DNA of 12,101 nt, from assembly GCA_015233285.1 (NCBI GenBank), contig JADFYA010000073.1, forward strand, positions 1 through 12,101, read 5' to 3'. Below, piece by piece: positions 1 through 6,226 of this stretch. Positions within the stretch are counted from its first letter, which is position 1. The number at the start of each line of letters is the position of its first letter. This DNA is from Deltaproteobacteria bacterium. Its GTDB lineage: Bacteria > Desulfobacterota > JADFXK01. The position numbers were made by a program, and so were the translations under genes. The notes beneath the pieces were generated by a model. That model ran no database searches. It was not told the origin of the DNA and was given only the letters and a program-made list of their open reading frames with translations.

Positions 1-245
1 ATAGTAAAAAACCGAATACGCGGATTTTGCTTAACCCGCCGGTAATTAATTTCCAGTCCGCAAGACGGTGGACACAACTTGGGGAAATATTGATGCAGTT
101 GGGCCACGCGTCCACCTAAGTAGGGACTCTTTTCCACCAGGACGACATCATACCCGGCTTCTGCGGCTTCGACGGCGGAAGTCAACCCGCTAATACCGCC
201 ACCGACCACTAATATGGTTTGAGATCCCGTTCTTCCATCTGCCAT
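1..245 (-). CDS. qmoA: QmoA, FAD-binding HdrA-like subunit of the Qmo complex (N-terminal part, runs off the window)
   Basis: Only the first 81 codons are present; the gene continues past base 1. The ATG at 245-243 follows a GGAGG ribosome binding site (about 251-256). The peptide starts MADGRTGSQTILVVGGG, giving a Rossmann dinucleotide-binding motif GGGISG at residues 15-20, a glutamate/lysine pair ending the second strand, a GGR turn (44-46), and a CPPSCGLE motif with Cys58 and Cys62. These are typical of HdrA-like flavoproteins of the QmoA type. QmoA works with QmoB and QmoC in a membrane-associated complex thought to carry menaquinol electrons to APS reductase. The position downstream of aprBA on the same strand strongly supports QmoA over a heterodisulfide reductase HdrA. 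A terminator and about 375 nt separate it from aprA, so it may have its own promoter, which I could not place confidently. Confidence 0.88.
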   Translation of the reverse strand, partial: MADGRTGSQTILVVGGGISGLTSAVEAAEAGYDVVLVEKSPYLGGRVAQLHQYFPKLCPPSCGLEINYRRVKQNPRIRFFT

Positions 246-462
246 GCCGTACCTCCGCAGTGATATTTTGTATTAGGACCAATTAATGCTTTTCCCACAA
301 CATCAAGAAAAGGACTCACGTATTGCTACCGGACGGATGTTGGTTTATGCACTCGGCTAAGAGGTAATCGGCGGAGTCTCAATGTGGAGGTGGCTGCGGC
401 GCGTTGAGATGCGACGGCATTCCCTGATGACACCCCTATTTTGGTGACAACCAATATCTCCG

Positions 463-518
463 GTATGATTTTCTCGAGAGGTTGGCCTAGAACAGCTAAT
501 CTGCCCAGAAAATCATAC
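463..518. repeat. 12-bp perfect inverted repeat with 32-nt spacer between aprA and qmoA
   Basis: The left arm GTATGATTTTCT (463-474) and right arm AGAAAATCATAC (507-518) are perfectly complementary. One mismatch further out, the pairing resumes for one more base pair (461/520). The arms are AT-rich in a GC-rich setting and lie beyond the aprA terminator, about 220 nt upstream of the qmoA start. The 32-nt spacer is long for a simple terminator and no T-tract follows on either strand. It could be a stem-loop in the qmoA leader, a processing site, or two halves of a protein-binding site. The sequence alone does not decide. Confidence 0.6.
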
Positions 519-550
519 GGAAAGGCAACCTGGCGCTTAACCGCCGGGCG

Positions 551-592
551 AAAAAAAGCAAAGAAAAACTCCAGGCGCCTTGACGGCGCCTG
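551..592 (-). terminator. Rho-independent terminator after aprA
   Basis: On the minus strand an 8-bp GC-rich stem (CAGGCGCC / GGCGCCTG, 592-585 with 579-572) closes a 5-nt loop. It is followed by a U-rich run (GAGTTTTTCTTTGCTTTTTTT, read in two parts across 571-551). It begins 28 nt after the aprA stop codon. This is a classic intrinsic terminator and would end or attenuate the aprBA message before qmoA. Confidence 0.88.
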
Positions 593-620
593 AAGTTTAG
601 GTGTTACCGCATGGTGAAAA

Positions 621-2492
621 TTACTTCACGATGTGGATAATGTCTCTCTTCATGCAGGACCATTGAGCTGAAGCAGGATCATACTTAACATTGGCGAAAA
701 CATGCCAATCTTTTTCGTCCATCTTGGGTGTGTCGGAGCGGAAGTAGTAGCCTGGCCATCTGGTTTCTTCACGGAACTGGATGGTGCGGACGTGGGCTTC
801 GGCTTGCCACATTCTGTGGACGTTTTCCCAGCAGCGTTCCAACTCGTAAATACCGTTGGCGGCCAACTTCTCAGCATCTTCCTTCAAGAAAGCCAACAAT
901 TCCATGCCTCTTTCCAACAGGAACTTGTTGGTGGTGAAGGCTGCGGAAACGCCACCAGCGTATTCATCCATGATCTTCTGCAGACGGAACATGAACATGA
1001 AGGGCTTGATGTAGTTGGGGTTGACGTTTTCGTCAGAAGACAGGCCGGAGAATTCGGCAAATCTGTCGAGCGGAGCCAGGATGGTCTTCTTCATGGCTTC
1101 GACCTTGGCGGCGTCAACTTTGGGCTGAGTATTATTTTCGACGATAAACTTAATCGCGGCCTTAGCGGCGATCCGGCCTTCGGCGTGTGAACCGGAGGAG
1201 AACTTGTGGCTGGAGGCGCCGGAAGCGTCGCCGGCGGCAAACAAGCCCTTAACCGTCGTCATATTGGCATAACCAAAGAAGTACTCTTTCGGGGCGAGGT
1301 CTTCAGGACCACTGACCCAAGCGCCGGAGGCACCGGAGTGGGAACCGATAAAGTAAGGTTCACAAGCGGCGATTTCAGAAGGTCTCTCTTCGGGGGCGAT
1401 ATTCTGGGAGGCCCACAGCAAAGCCTGGGAGATGGTCATGTCGAGAAAGTCTTCCCATGCTTCGGCTTCGAGGTGTTTCATCTTCTTCTTCTTGGCTTTC
1501 TCATCAAGACCTTCAGCCAAGGCGGCGATAGCATCGTGGGTCATCATATACAGAGGGCCTTTGCCGATGTTGACATCGAGCATGCCCAGGTAGTTCCGGA
1601 GGTTGGCCGGGATGGGTTTAACCAAACCGTAAGGAGCGTAATTTTGCAGCTCTTCCTTCCTCTCGATCATGTAGTTGCCGCCAAAAGCGTTCTTGGCAGC
1701 CGACTTGAACAGCAAGAACCAGGCGCCTACCGGTCCGTATGCATCTTTAAAGCGGACGGGGATAAAACGGACTTCCTGGCAGGTCATTTCAGCGCCGGCC
1801 TTAAGGGTGAAGTATGCGCTGGAGCCGGTGTTGAAGGGGGGATACCAGGAACGGCCAATACCTTCGCCAGAGGACCTGGGTTTGAACACGTGCACCGCGC
1901 CGCCCATGGCACAAATAACGGCTTTGGCTTTGAATACGTAGAATTTCTCTTCACGGGTGCTGAATCCGACTGCGCCGGCAACCCGATCGCCGTCCATAAT
2001 CGGTTCGACGATGAAGATTCTTTCTAAGATGTTTTCGCTGCCCAGAGCATTCTTAGCGGCTTCAGCCACGATGACCTTATAGGACTCACCGTTGATCATA
2101 AGCTGCCACCGGCCTTCATGGACGTACTTTCCGGCTTCGTCTTTCCAAATGGGGAGGCCCCATTTTTCAAACAAATGGACGGAGGAATCCACGTGGCGGG
2201 CGATATTGTAAACTAAGTCTTCACGGCAGACGCCCATCAAGTCTTGACGAACGTAATTAACATAGTCTTCAGCCGTGTTCTGACCGTCGCAGATGCCGAC
2301 GTATTGGTTGATGGCGGAAAGGCCCATAGCCACGGCGCCGCTGCGATCAAAGGCGGCCTTATCAACGACGGTAACCTTCAGGTTGTTCTTCTTGGCCCAA
2401 TAAGCCGCCTCAACAGCCGCACCGGTGGAGGCCATGCCGCCGCCGATGATCAAGAGGTCGGTAATAACTTCTACGGTTGGGAAATTTGCCAT
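621..2492 (-). CDS. aprA: Adenylylsulfate (APS) reductase alpha subunit, AprA
   Basis: This is the flavoprotein catalytic subunit of dissimilatory APS reductase: APS + 2 e- gives sulfite + AMP, in the cytoplasm, with the substrate bound next to FAD. The ATG at 2492-2490 was chosen because a TGGAGGTGG ribosome binding site lies directly upstream, just after the aprB stop; a longer in-frame reading to 2531 would run into aprB and bypass this site. The product is 623 residues, slightly short of the roughly 640-665 usual in the family. Visible motifs are the FAD Rossmann motif GGGMASTG (17-24), SGAVAMGLSAIN (51-62), which includes the conserved Asn that contacts FAD/APS in this family, HEGRWQLMINGESYK (125-139), CQEVRFIPVRFKDAYGP (238-254), GSHSGASGAW (383-392), and the FAD-closing GLFAAGDASGASSHKFSSG (416-434). 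It is separated from aprB by 13 nt and is co-transcribed with it. A terminator follows. Confidence 0.97.
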   Translation of the reverse strand: MANFPTVEVITDLLIIGGGMASTGAAVEAAYWAKKNNLKVTVVDKAAFDRSGAVAMGLSAINQYVGICDGQNTAEDYVNYVRQDLMGVCREDLVYNIARHVDSSVHLFEKWGLPIWKDEAGKYVHEGRWQLMINGESYKVIVAEAAKNALGSENILERIFIVEPIMDGDRVAGAVGFSTREEKFYVFKAKAVICAMGGAVHVFKPRSSGEGIGRSWYPPFNTGSSAYFTLKAGAEMTCQEVRFIPVRFKDAYGPVGAWFLLFKSAAKNAFGGNYMIERKEELQNYAPYGLVKPIPANLRNYLGMLDVNIGKGPLYMMTHDAIAALAEGLDEKAKKKKMKHLEAEAWEDFLDMTISQALLWASQNIAPEERPSEIAACEPYFIGSHSGASGAWVSGPEDLAPKEYFFGYANMTTVKGLFAAGDASGASSHKFSSGSHAEGRIAAKAAIKFIVENNTQPKVDAAKVEAMKKTILAPLDRFAEFSGLSSDENVNPNYIKPFMFMFRLQKIMDEYAGGVSAAFTTNKFLLERGMELLAFLKEDAEKLAANGIYELERCWENVHRMWQAEAHVRTIQFREETRWPGYYFRSDTPKMDEKDWHVFANVKYDPASAQWSCMKRDIIHIVK

Positions 2493-2505
2493 GGATCCAC
2501 CTCCA

Positions 2506-2949
2506 TTATTTTTTAATTGTGGGAAGGGCACTTAAATTCAAAGACGCCGGTTCGGTCATAAGCAGTTCGGACTTCAGATCTCCGGAACCTTCTGCAAAGC
2601 CGCCCAAAGGTTGAGCAGAACCTTCAGGGATTGACCGAATGGGGAACTTGAAGCGTTTCAGCGTCCCGTTTCTGAATTTAACCGTCCACATAATGTCTTC
2701 GGACCCACGAAGTGGAACCACGCTCGCGCCCAGCGGCATAAAGTCGGCGTAGCCTCTGACGTCAATCGCCTGTTGGGGGCAAATCTTGACGCAGTTATAG
2801 CATTCCCAGCACAACCATGGATCACGGTTGTAGCCTTTCATCTTCTCTTTGTCGAGCATCATCAAGTCTTGGGGACAAATGTGCATACAGGCCGTCTTGT
2901 CTTGACCTTTGCATCCGTCACACTTCTCTAAGATTACATAGCTTGGCAT
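2506..2949 (-). CDS. aprB: Adenylylsulfate (APS) reductase beta subunit, AprB
   Basis: This is the iron-sulfur electron-transfer subunit of APS reductase, 147 residues. Two interleaved [4Fe-4S] motifs are complete: C10-x2-C13-x7-C21-x3-C25-P, and C47-x2-C50-x2-C53-x3-C57-P. By analogy with the Archaeoglobus enzyme, Cys25, 47, 50 and 53 would hold the cluster near FAD, and Cys10, 13, 21 and 57 the exposed one. Trp48, in the C-W-E-C motif, matches the tryptophan proposed to bridge cluster and flavin. Residues from about 65 to 105 form the usual beta-sheet segment. The tail to 147 is the family's extended arm that wraps AprA. The ATG at 2949 has an AGGAGGG site at 2956-2962. It is the first gene of the aprBA transcript and has a long leader with two candidate promoters upstream. 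Confidence 0.97.
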   Translation of the reverse strand: MPSYVILEKCDGCKGQDKTACMHICPQDLMMLDKEKMKGYNRDPWLCWECYNCVKICPQQAIDVRGYADFMPLGASVVPLRGSEDIMWTVKFRNGTLKRFKFPIRSIPEGSAQPLGGFAEGSGDLKSELLMTEPASLNLSALPTIKK

Positions 2950-2973
2950 TCGTTACCCTCCTACAGTTGTTTT

Positions 2974-3042
2974 AAGAACCCAAAGTTCCTTTAAGTCCCA
3001 GAACGTTCTGGAAAAATATCAACCGCTGTGTAACACCTCCTT
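2974..3042 (-). promoter_or_regulatory. aprB leader: second Shine-Dalgarno-like site, 14-bp palindrome and hairpin
   Basis: The untranslated leader of aprB carries an isolated, very strong Shine-Dalgarno-like AAGGAGGTG at 3042-3034, about 85 nt before the real start and not serving it. Next comes a perfect palindrome CCAGAACGTTCTGG (3011-2998), then a hairpin AGGAAC/GTTCTT (2990-2974) just upstream of the true ribosome binding site. A 16-codon TTG-initiated reading frame (3022-2972, starting with residues (M)IFFQNVLGLKG) would begin 11 nt after the SD-like site. The GAAC/GTTC segments can pair in more than one way, as in attenuators, but no function is shown by sequence alone. Confidence 0.35.
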
Positions 3043-3173
3043 CCAGCAACCTATATTTTTTATGGGACATTCCATCCCTTTATATAATTAAGGTCGAGAC
3101 CCGTCACAGGGGTCCCTCCTCCAGTTCTACTTTAGTCCTGCCTGATGCTGCCGCCCGACCTTCAGGCTGAAGA

Positions 3174-3191
3174 TTGTGAAAAATATACCAA
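3174..3191. promoter_or_regulatory. Rex-like dyad overlapping the -10 of P1
   Basis: TTGTGAAAAATATACCAA matches the Rex operator consensus TTGTGAAnnnnTTCACAA at 11 of 14 defined positions, with one half-site perfect. It overlaps the -10 element, a position suited to repression. Rex, an NADH-sensing repressor, is known to control sulfate-reduction genes in Desulfovibrio. Binding here is an inference. Confidence 0.35.
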
Positions 3192-3208
3192 ACGAAACGA
3201 CGTGTCAA
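3180..3208 (-). promoter_or_regulatory. Sigma70-type promoter P1 for aprBA
   Basis: On the minus strand a perfect -35 TTGACA (3208-3203) is followed by a 17-nt spacer and a -10 TATTTT (3185-3180). It lies about 230 nt upstream of the aprB start and is preceded by a T-rich run ending in C (TTTTTTTTC, in minus-strand reading). The match and spacing are strong, but the -10 is imperfect and no experimental start is known. Confidence 0.65.
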
Positions 3209-3366
3209 GAAAAAAAATTAAAAACAGCCCCCCTAAAACGCTAAGTCTAAAACCTGCTGGTCCCGACCCGCTAATCAGGGCCTATCGCCTTTAATTGTCT
3301 CGCTTATCCTTGATGCCTTCCTGATTTTATAGTCAAAACAAGAAGATAGCTTCAAAAAAGACAACC

Positions 3367-3384
3367 TTGTGCAATTCTGTACAA
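3367..3384. promoter_or_regulatory. Rex-like dyad abutting the -10 of P2
   Basis: TTGTGCAATTCTGTACAA is an 18-bp imperfect dyad matching the Rex consensus at 11 of 14 defined positions, with both outer TTGT/ACAA ends intact. It overlaps the -10 by one base and extends over the expected start site. Together with the similar dyad at P1 it suggests one regulator acting on both promoters. Confidence 0.35.
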
Positions 3385-3412
3385 AGATATATTAGCCGAA
3401 TTTTCATGTCAA
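3384..3412 (-). promoter_or_regulatory. Sigma70-type promoter P2 upstream of aprBA
   Basis: A perfect TTGACA (3412-3407), a 17-nt spacer and TATCTT (3389-3384) are seen on the minus strand, 204 bp upstream of P1. It shares the same T-run-CTTGACA context with P1. It would give a leader of over 400 nt for aprB. Nothing else on this strand lies between P2 and aprB that could be its target. Confidence 0.55.
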
Positions 3413-3420
3413 GAAAAAAA

Positions 3421-3958
3421 TGAAAGCATTTGCGCTTTTCGCGGCTATCGGCCCACCAGACTTGCTCAGACGCCCCTTCGTCGTCCGTATCTTACCTGAT
3501 TGTACTTTAGACCGCCATAACTTGCATCTTTCATGCTTAATGGCCCGGCCGGTTAACCGCGCCCGGTTGTATTCATCATACAACCTTAAATTACTTACTA
3601 AAACATTATGTTAAAACAATGAGTTGGTCTATTGGACGGCCAACCGTTCCCCTTTGGTCAACAGGCCGGGCCTTTAAGCTCTTTGGAGAGTGGTCCGGTC
3701 AGGGACGCCGCTGATGGATCGAGGCTGGCCGGATTAGGCTTAATACGGCAGGGGAAAAACAATAGCCTGAGAGCTGATCGGCGTCATTACTAATATCCGG
3801 TCGCGCCGGTTCCGGCCGCCATTCCGGATGCCGGAGACGGGATACCCCTTTTGGAAAGGCACATCCCGGTCTCAACCTTTTCTCGGACTGGGGCAGAGGG
3901 CTACAGCCCCGGCGTCCGGGGCAGGCAGAAGGAAGTCAGCTAGCTGATACTTGGTGGG
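3421..3958. other. Non-coding stretch with several GC-rich hairpins, between apr promoters and dksA
   Basis: I found no convincing gene here on either strand. The part nearest dksA is rich in secondary structure. There is a composite 40-nt hairpin at 3834-3873 (outer arms GAGACGGGAT and ATCCCGGTCTC with one bulged G, inner arms CCTTT/AAAGG). There is also a perfect 7-bp stem GCCCCGG/CCGGGGC with a 3-nt loop at 3906-3922, and a perfect 12-bp palindrome TCAGCTAGCTGA at 3936-3947. The last two lie just past the dksA stop and may terminate or protect its message, but neither is followed by a T-tract on either strand. A small structured RNA is possible and cannot be judged from one sequence. Confidence 0.4.
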
Positions 3959-4321
3959 TTATTCGCCGCGAATCTTTTCGGCCGCTTCTTGTCTGGTCTT
4001 GCAATCCACACACAAGGTAGTCACCGGCCTGGCCTTAAGCCGGCCGATCCCGATTTCATCCCCGCAGGAATCGCAAATGCCGAAAGTGCCATTCTCAATT
4101 CGCTCCAAAGCGTCTTTAATCTTATTGATCAGTTTCCGTTCCCGGTCTCTAATCCTCAAAGTAAAATTCCGGTCCGATTCGAGGGAGGCCCGATCCGTGG
4201 GGTCCGGAAAGCTCTCTTTGCTTGTGGTCATACCCGAGAGAGTTTCTTTGGCCTCGCTCAGTAGTTCGGCTAACCGCTCCTGAAGCAAATCCTTAAAATA
4301 ATCGAGAGTTTCTTTGTTCAT
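3959..4321 (-). CDS. dksA: DksA/TraR-family RNA polymerase-binding transcription factor
   Basis: The 120-residue protein has the DksA layout: an N-terminal coiled-coil (about 1-75) with the tip motif D40-x-x-D43-x-A45, matching the Asp pair that E. coli DksA inserts into the RNA polymerase secondary channel. A zinc finger follows, C83-x2-C86-x17-C104-x2-C107, with the family string GYC/GIC-x-SCG-x-EI-x-I-x-RL-x-ARP conserved. DksA with (p)ppGpp adjusts transcription of ribosomal, amino-acid and stress genes. It is shorter than the 151-residue E. coli protein because the N-terminal arm is reduced, as in many delta-type DksA proteins. The ATG at 4321 follows a GGGAGAG site. It lies 169 nt downstream of the TPR-like gene and rpoZ on the same strand. 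No clear promoter was seen in that gap, so it may be read from the rpoZ promoter. Confidence 0.93.
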   Translation of the reverse strand: MNKETLDYFKDLLQERLAELLSEAKETLSGMTTSKESFPDPTDRASLESDRNFTLRIRDRERKLINKIKDALERIENGTFGICDSCGDEIGIGRLKARPVTTLCVDCKTRQEAAEKIRGE

Positions 4322-4490
4322 TGCTTACTCTCCCAACCGGTGTCTGTGTTTCTTCAGTTAGAGTCTCACGTTGTCGGACGTCCCGTACGGGTGGCCGATG
4401 TACCTATGTGCTGTATCCAAAAGGCTGAATCAGGGCCGGGATACTCCGGCCGGCCGCAAAAAGGAACCCACCGTTAAGAGTGAATCGGCT

Positions 4491-4934
4491 CTATCCGGTT
4501 TTCTCATGACTATGATTATGATCTAACGCCTCGTCTTTCGGGTCCGCTTGATTTTGACCCGCACCCTGGGCAGCCAACACCTGGGCCACCCCGGCTTCAT
4601 CACCAGCCTGGCGAAAGGCCTCCAGGGCAAACAAATATCGACCGGCAATTAAATTCATCCGGCCCAACTGACGCCACTCTTCAGCCGAAGCCGGAGATGA
4701 CGCGCTATGGCAGGCTTTGGAAAAAATGAAGACATCCCCCTGGTCCAGGGCCGCCCGGCGCACCTCTAGGCTACCCTCAGCATGACCCGCTTTGACGAAA
4801 AAATCCAGGGCATCTGTTAAATGACCGGCACTGAGGAAAGCCCGCCCATGCTCCACCAAGAAATCAGGAGCGGCCTTCGGGTCGTTGAGAATTTCTCTTT
4901 TCTTTAAACATGACGGTAAGTTATTTAGCTTCAA
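4491..4934 (-). CDS. Hypothetical protein with two TPR-like helical repeats, between rpoZ and dksA
   Basis: I do not recognise this 147-residue protein. It contains an internal repeat: residues 30-50 (GRAFLSAGHLTDALDFFVKAG) align with residues 91-111 (GR-x-x-L-x-AGR-Y-x-x-AL-x-x-F-x-x-AG). The spacing of Gly, Ala-Leu, Phe and Ala-Gly recalls tetratricopeptide helix pairs, so a protein-binding scaffold is plausible. There is no signal peptide or membrane segment, so it should be cytoplasmic. The C-terminal 25 residues are polar and end in a small His cluster (HNHSH, 139-143). It starts 24 nt after the rpoZ stop and so is co-transcribed with rpoZ. The ATG at 4934 is preceded by a modest AAGGTG/GGGAGAAAC purine stretch. 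A role connected to RNA polymerase is suggested only by its position. Confidence 0.8.
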   Translation of the reverse strand: MKLNNLPSCLKKREILNDPKAAPDFLVEHGRAFLSAGHLTDALDFFVKAGHAEGSLEVRRAALDQGDVFIFSKACHSASSPASAEEWRQLGRMNLIAGRYLFALEAFRQAGDEAGVAQVLAAQGAGQNQADPKDEALDHNHSHEKTG

Positions 4935-4958
4935 CCGGTTTCTCCCAAGGTGCCGGGT

Positions 4959-5204
4959 CTAATCTTCACCCTCGTTACGGTTATGGAGCCATTCACCCCC
5001 GCCCATATCCAGGGAGTCGATGTTTTCTAAAGTCACTTTCCCGGCGGCGATTTCCCGCAGAGCCATGACGATGTCTTTGTTCTTGCCGGCCGCCATGATG
5101 GGACTGCCCCGTTTGATCTGCTGCACCCGTTGCAGGGCCAACTGGACCAGAGAAAAACGGTTATTAACCTGGGTCAGGCAATCTTCTATTGTTACGCGTG
5201 CCAT
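4959..5204 (-). CDS. rpoZ: DNA-directed RNA polymerase omega subunit
   Basis: This 81-residue protein begins [20 protein letters not shown], matching the omega N-terminus (MARVT-x-x-D, followed by NRF-x-LV). It has the conserved helix with [15 protein letters not shown] (43-57). Omega binds the beta' subunit, helps RNA polymerase assemble, and in E. coli its first residues (Ala-Arg-Val-Thr) form part of (p)ppGpp site 1; these residues are conserved here. The ATG at 5204 has an AAGGAGG site 6-7 nt upstream. It is the first gene of a transcript that includes the TPR-like gene and probably dksA, with a clear promoter at 5438-5410. Confidence 0.95.
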   Translation of the reverse strand: MARVTIEDCLTQVNNRFSLVQLALQRVQQIKRGSPIMAAGKNKDIVMALREIAAGKVTLENIDSLDMGGGEWLHNRNEGED

Positions 5205-5409
5205 TACTGCCTCCTTGGAACTGCACTTGGGACGGGTGTATCAGGTCCGTCAGGTATCAGAAAGCAAGTATCATAAAAGTAAAGATAGATACCAGAAACC
5301 TGTTTGCTGACTGTTTTCAATGCAAGCTGGAAAAATCGCTTACACGACCGTTGCAGGTATTCCCGGCCCACAAAAAACTTAGTTCTTTTGCCTTCACGGT
5401 AAATTGTGT

Positions 5410-5438
5410 AGTATAGGGTAAAACTCCGTCAATGTAAA
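5410..5438 (-). promoter_or_regulatory. Sigma70-type promoter for the rpoZ operon
   Basis: On the minus strand TTTACA (5438-5433), a 17-nt spacer and TATACT (5415-5410) form a near-consensus promoter. It lies about 205 nt upstream of the rpoZ start, with no gene in between, so the message would have a leader of about 200 nt. Confidence 0.7.
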
Positions 5439-5537
5439 GCCTTTTTTTCGGAGACCCCAATTTGGACAACCAAAGTGCTTTTTCGGGCACCTGCTATAAA
5501 AGGGACTTTGCTGGTCTAGATTACTCCGGGACACCAC

Positions 5538-6050
5538 CTAGTTGCATGGCACGGAGGTGACTTTTCCATTCAAACCGGTTCCTTTAAACTGGATAGTTCC
5601 TTTTGCGCCATCAAACATCATGGCGTAATCGCCGCTTAAAGTGACTGGGTCCAACTTCATATGAATCACCATCGTCATAATAACCGTAGAGGCGTCCCCG
5701 GGAATTACGGCTATATTATCGCGGCTGGACATATGAAGCGACACCTCCAAAACGTTGTTTCTCAACTCGGCGTTTCCATTGGTGACATAAACGGTCCATT
5801 CATTCTTACTAAATATATTGTTGAGAGTGGTTAAGCCGGCCAACACAAGGTGGCCGTTGCCAATACCCAACACCCCGACTCTTATCGACGGAATTGAATC
5901 AGCGATAACGTTTTGCAATGAGGCCGGAACCGTTTTTCCCGGAACAGAAAGGTTCCAACAATATTCAAGGGCGGAACACTCGGCTGCGGCCATATGACCG
6001 ATCACCAGGACGCCGGCTAACAGCAAAAAAAATAATCTTGCTTTCTTCAT
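5538..6050 (-). CDS. Small secreted protein of unknown function, paralog A
   Basis: This 170-residue protein is not recognised. Residues 1-29 form a signal peptide: KKAR, then a hydrophobic core LFFLLLAGVLVIG, then AAAECSA, with likely cleavage by signal peptidase I near residue 23 or 27. There is no good lipobox. The mature part is rich in beta-type segments and starts LEYCWNLS. Cys31 and Cys169, the second residue from the C-terminus, could form a disulfide that joins the two ends. A motif GNGHLVLAG (64-72), NGNAE (91-95), and PVTLSGDYA (135-143) are shared with the upstream paralog. The ATG at 6050 follows AAAGGGG. A calycin- or lipocalin-like small beta-barrel fits the G-x-G-x-x-x-L-x-G pattern, but this is a guess. 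It is 177 nt downstream of paralog B. Confidence 0.8.
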   Translation of the reverse strand: MKKARLFFLLLAGVLVIGHMAAAECSALEYCWNLSVPGKTVPASLQNVIADSIPSIRVGVLGIGNGHLVLAGLTTLNNIFSKNEWTVYVTNGNAELRNNVLEVSLHMSSRDNIAVIPGDASTVIMTMVIHMKLDPVTLSGDYAMMFDGAKGTIQFKGTGLNGKVTSVPCN

Positions 6051-6226
6051 CTGTTATTACCCCTTTCTTCTATTTGACCGTCACGGTCCGTGATATTCAA
6101 ACGGCCCCCCGGTTGCATGAAGCCTTAGTACGCCGGTATGCCGTTATTGTCTCCGGTCTGCCCGCCTCCCGGGCAAGCAGGACGTTGTCTCTCTTTTTGC
6201 CGGTTGCACGCATGTCGGTCTTGCAC

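Noticed and set aside
246..300. Possible qmoA promoter (TTGTGG with TAATAC) on the minus strand
   Set aside because: The spacer is 19 nt and the -35 is poor, so it falls below the standard of the other promoters called here.
1206..2027. Long plus-strand open frame (273 codons) antisense to aprA
   Set aside because: It is fully within aprA, whose protein is unmistakable; the predicted peptide has no recognisable motif and is a codon-bias shadow of the GC-rich third positions.
3420..3614. Plus-strand 64-codon open frame in the apr-dksA gap
   Set aside because: No ribosome binding site (poly-A precedes the ATG, which overlaps the P2 promoter region), no recognisable motif, and composition unlike the real genes.
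3765..3780. CTGAGA followed by CTGATC, reminiscent of a TPP riboswitch core
   Set aside because: The rest of the TPP consensus is absent, and no plus-strand gene lies within 3.5 kb downstream.
4434..4451. GC-rich hairpin GGCCGG/CCGGCC upstream of dksA, considered as a terminator
   Set aside because: No T-run follows on either strand, so there is no basis to call termination; dksA may still be read from the rpoZ promoter.
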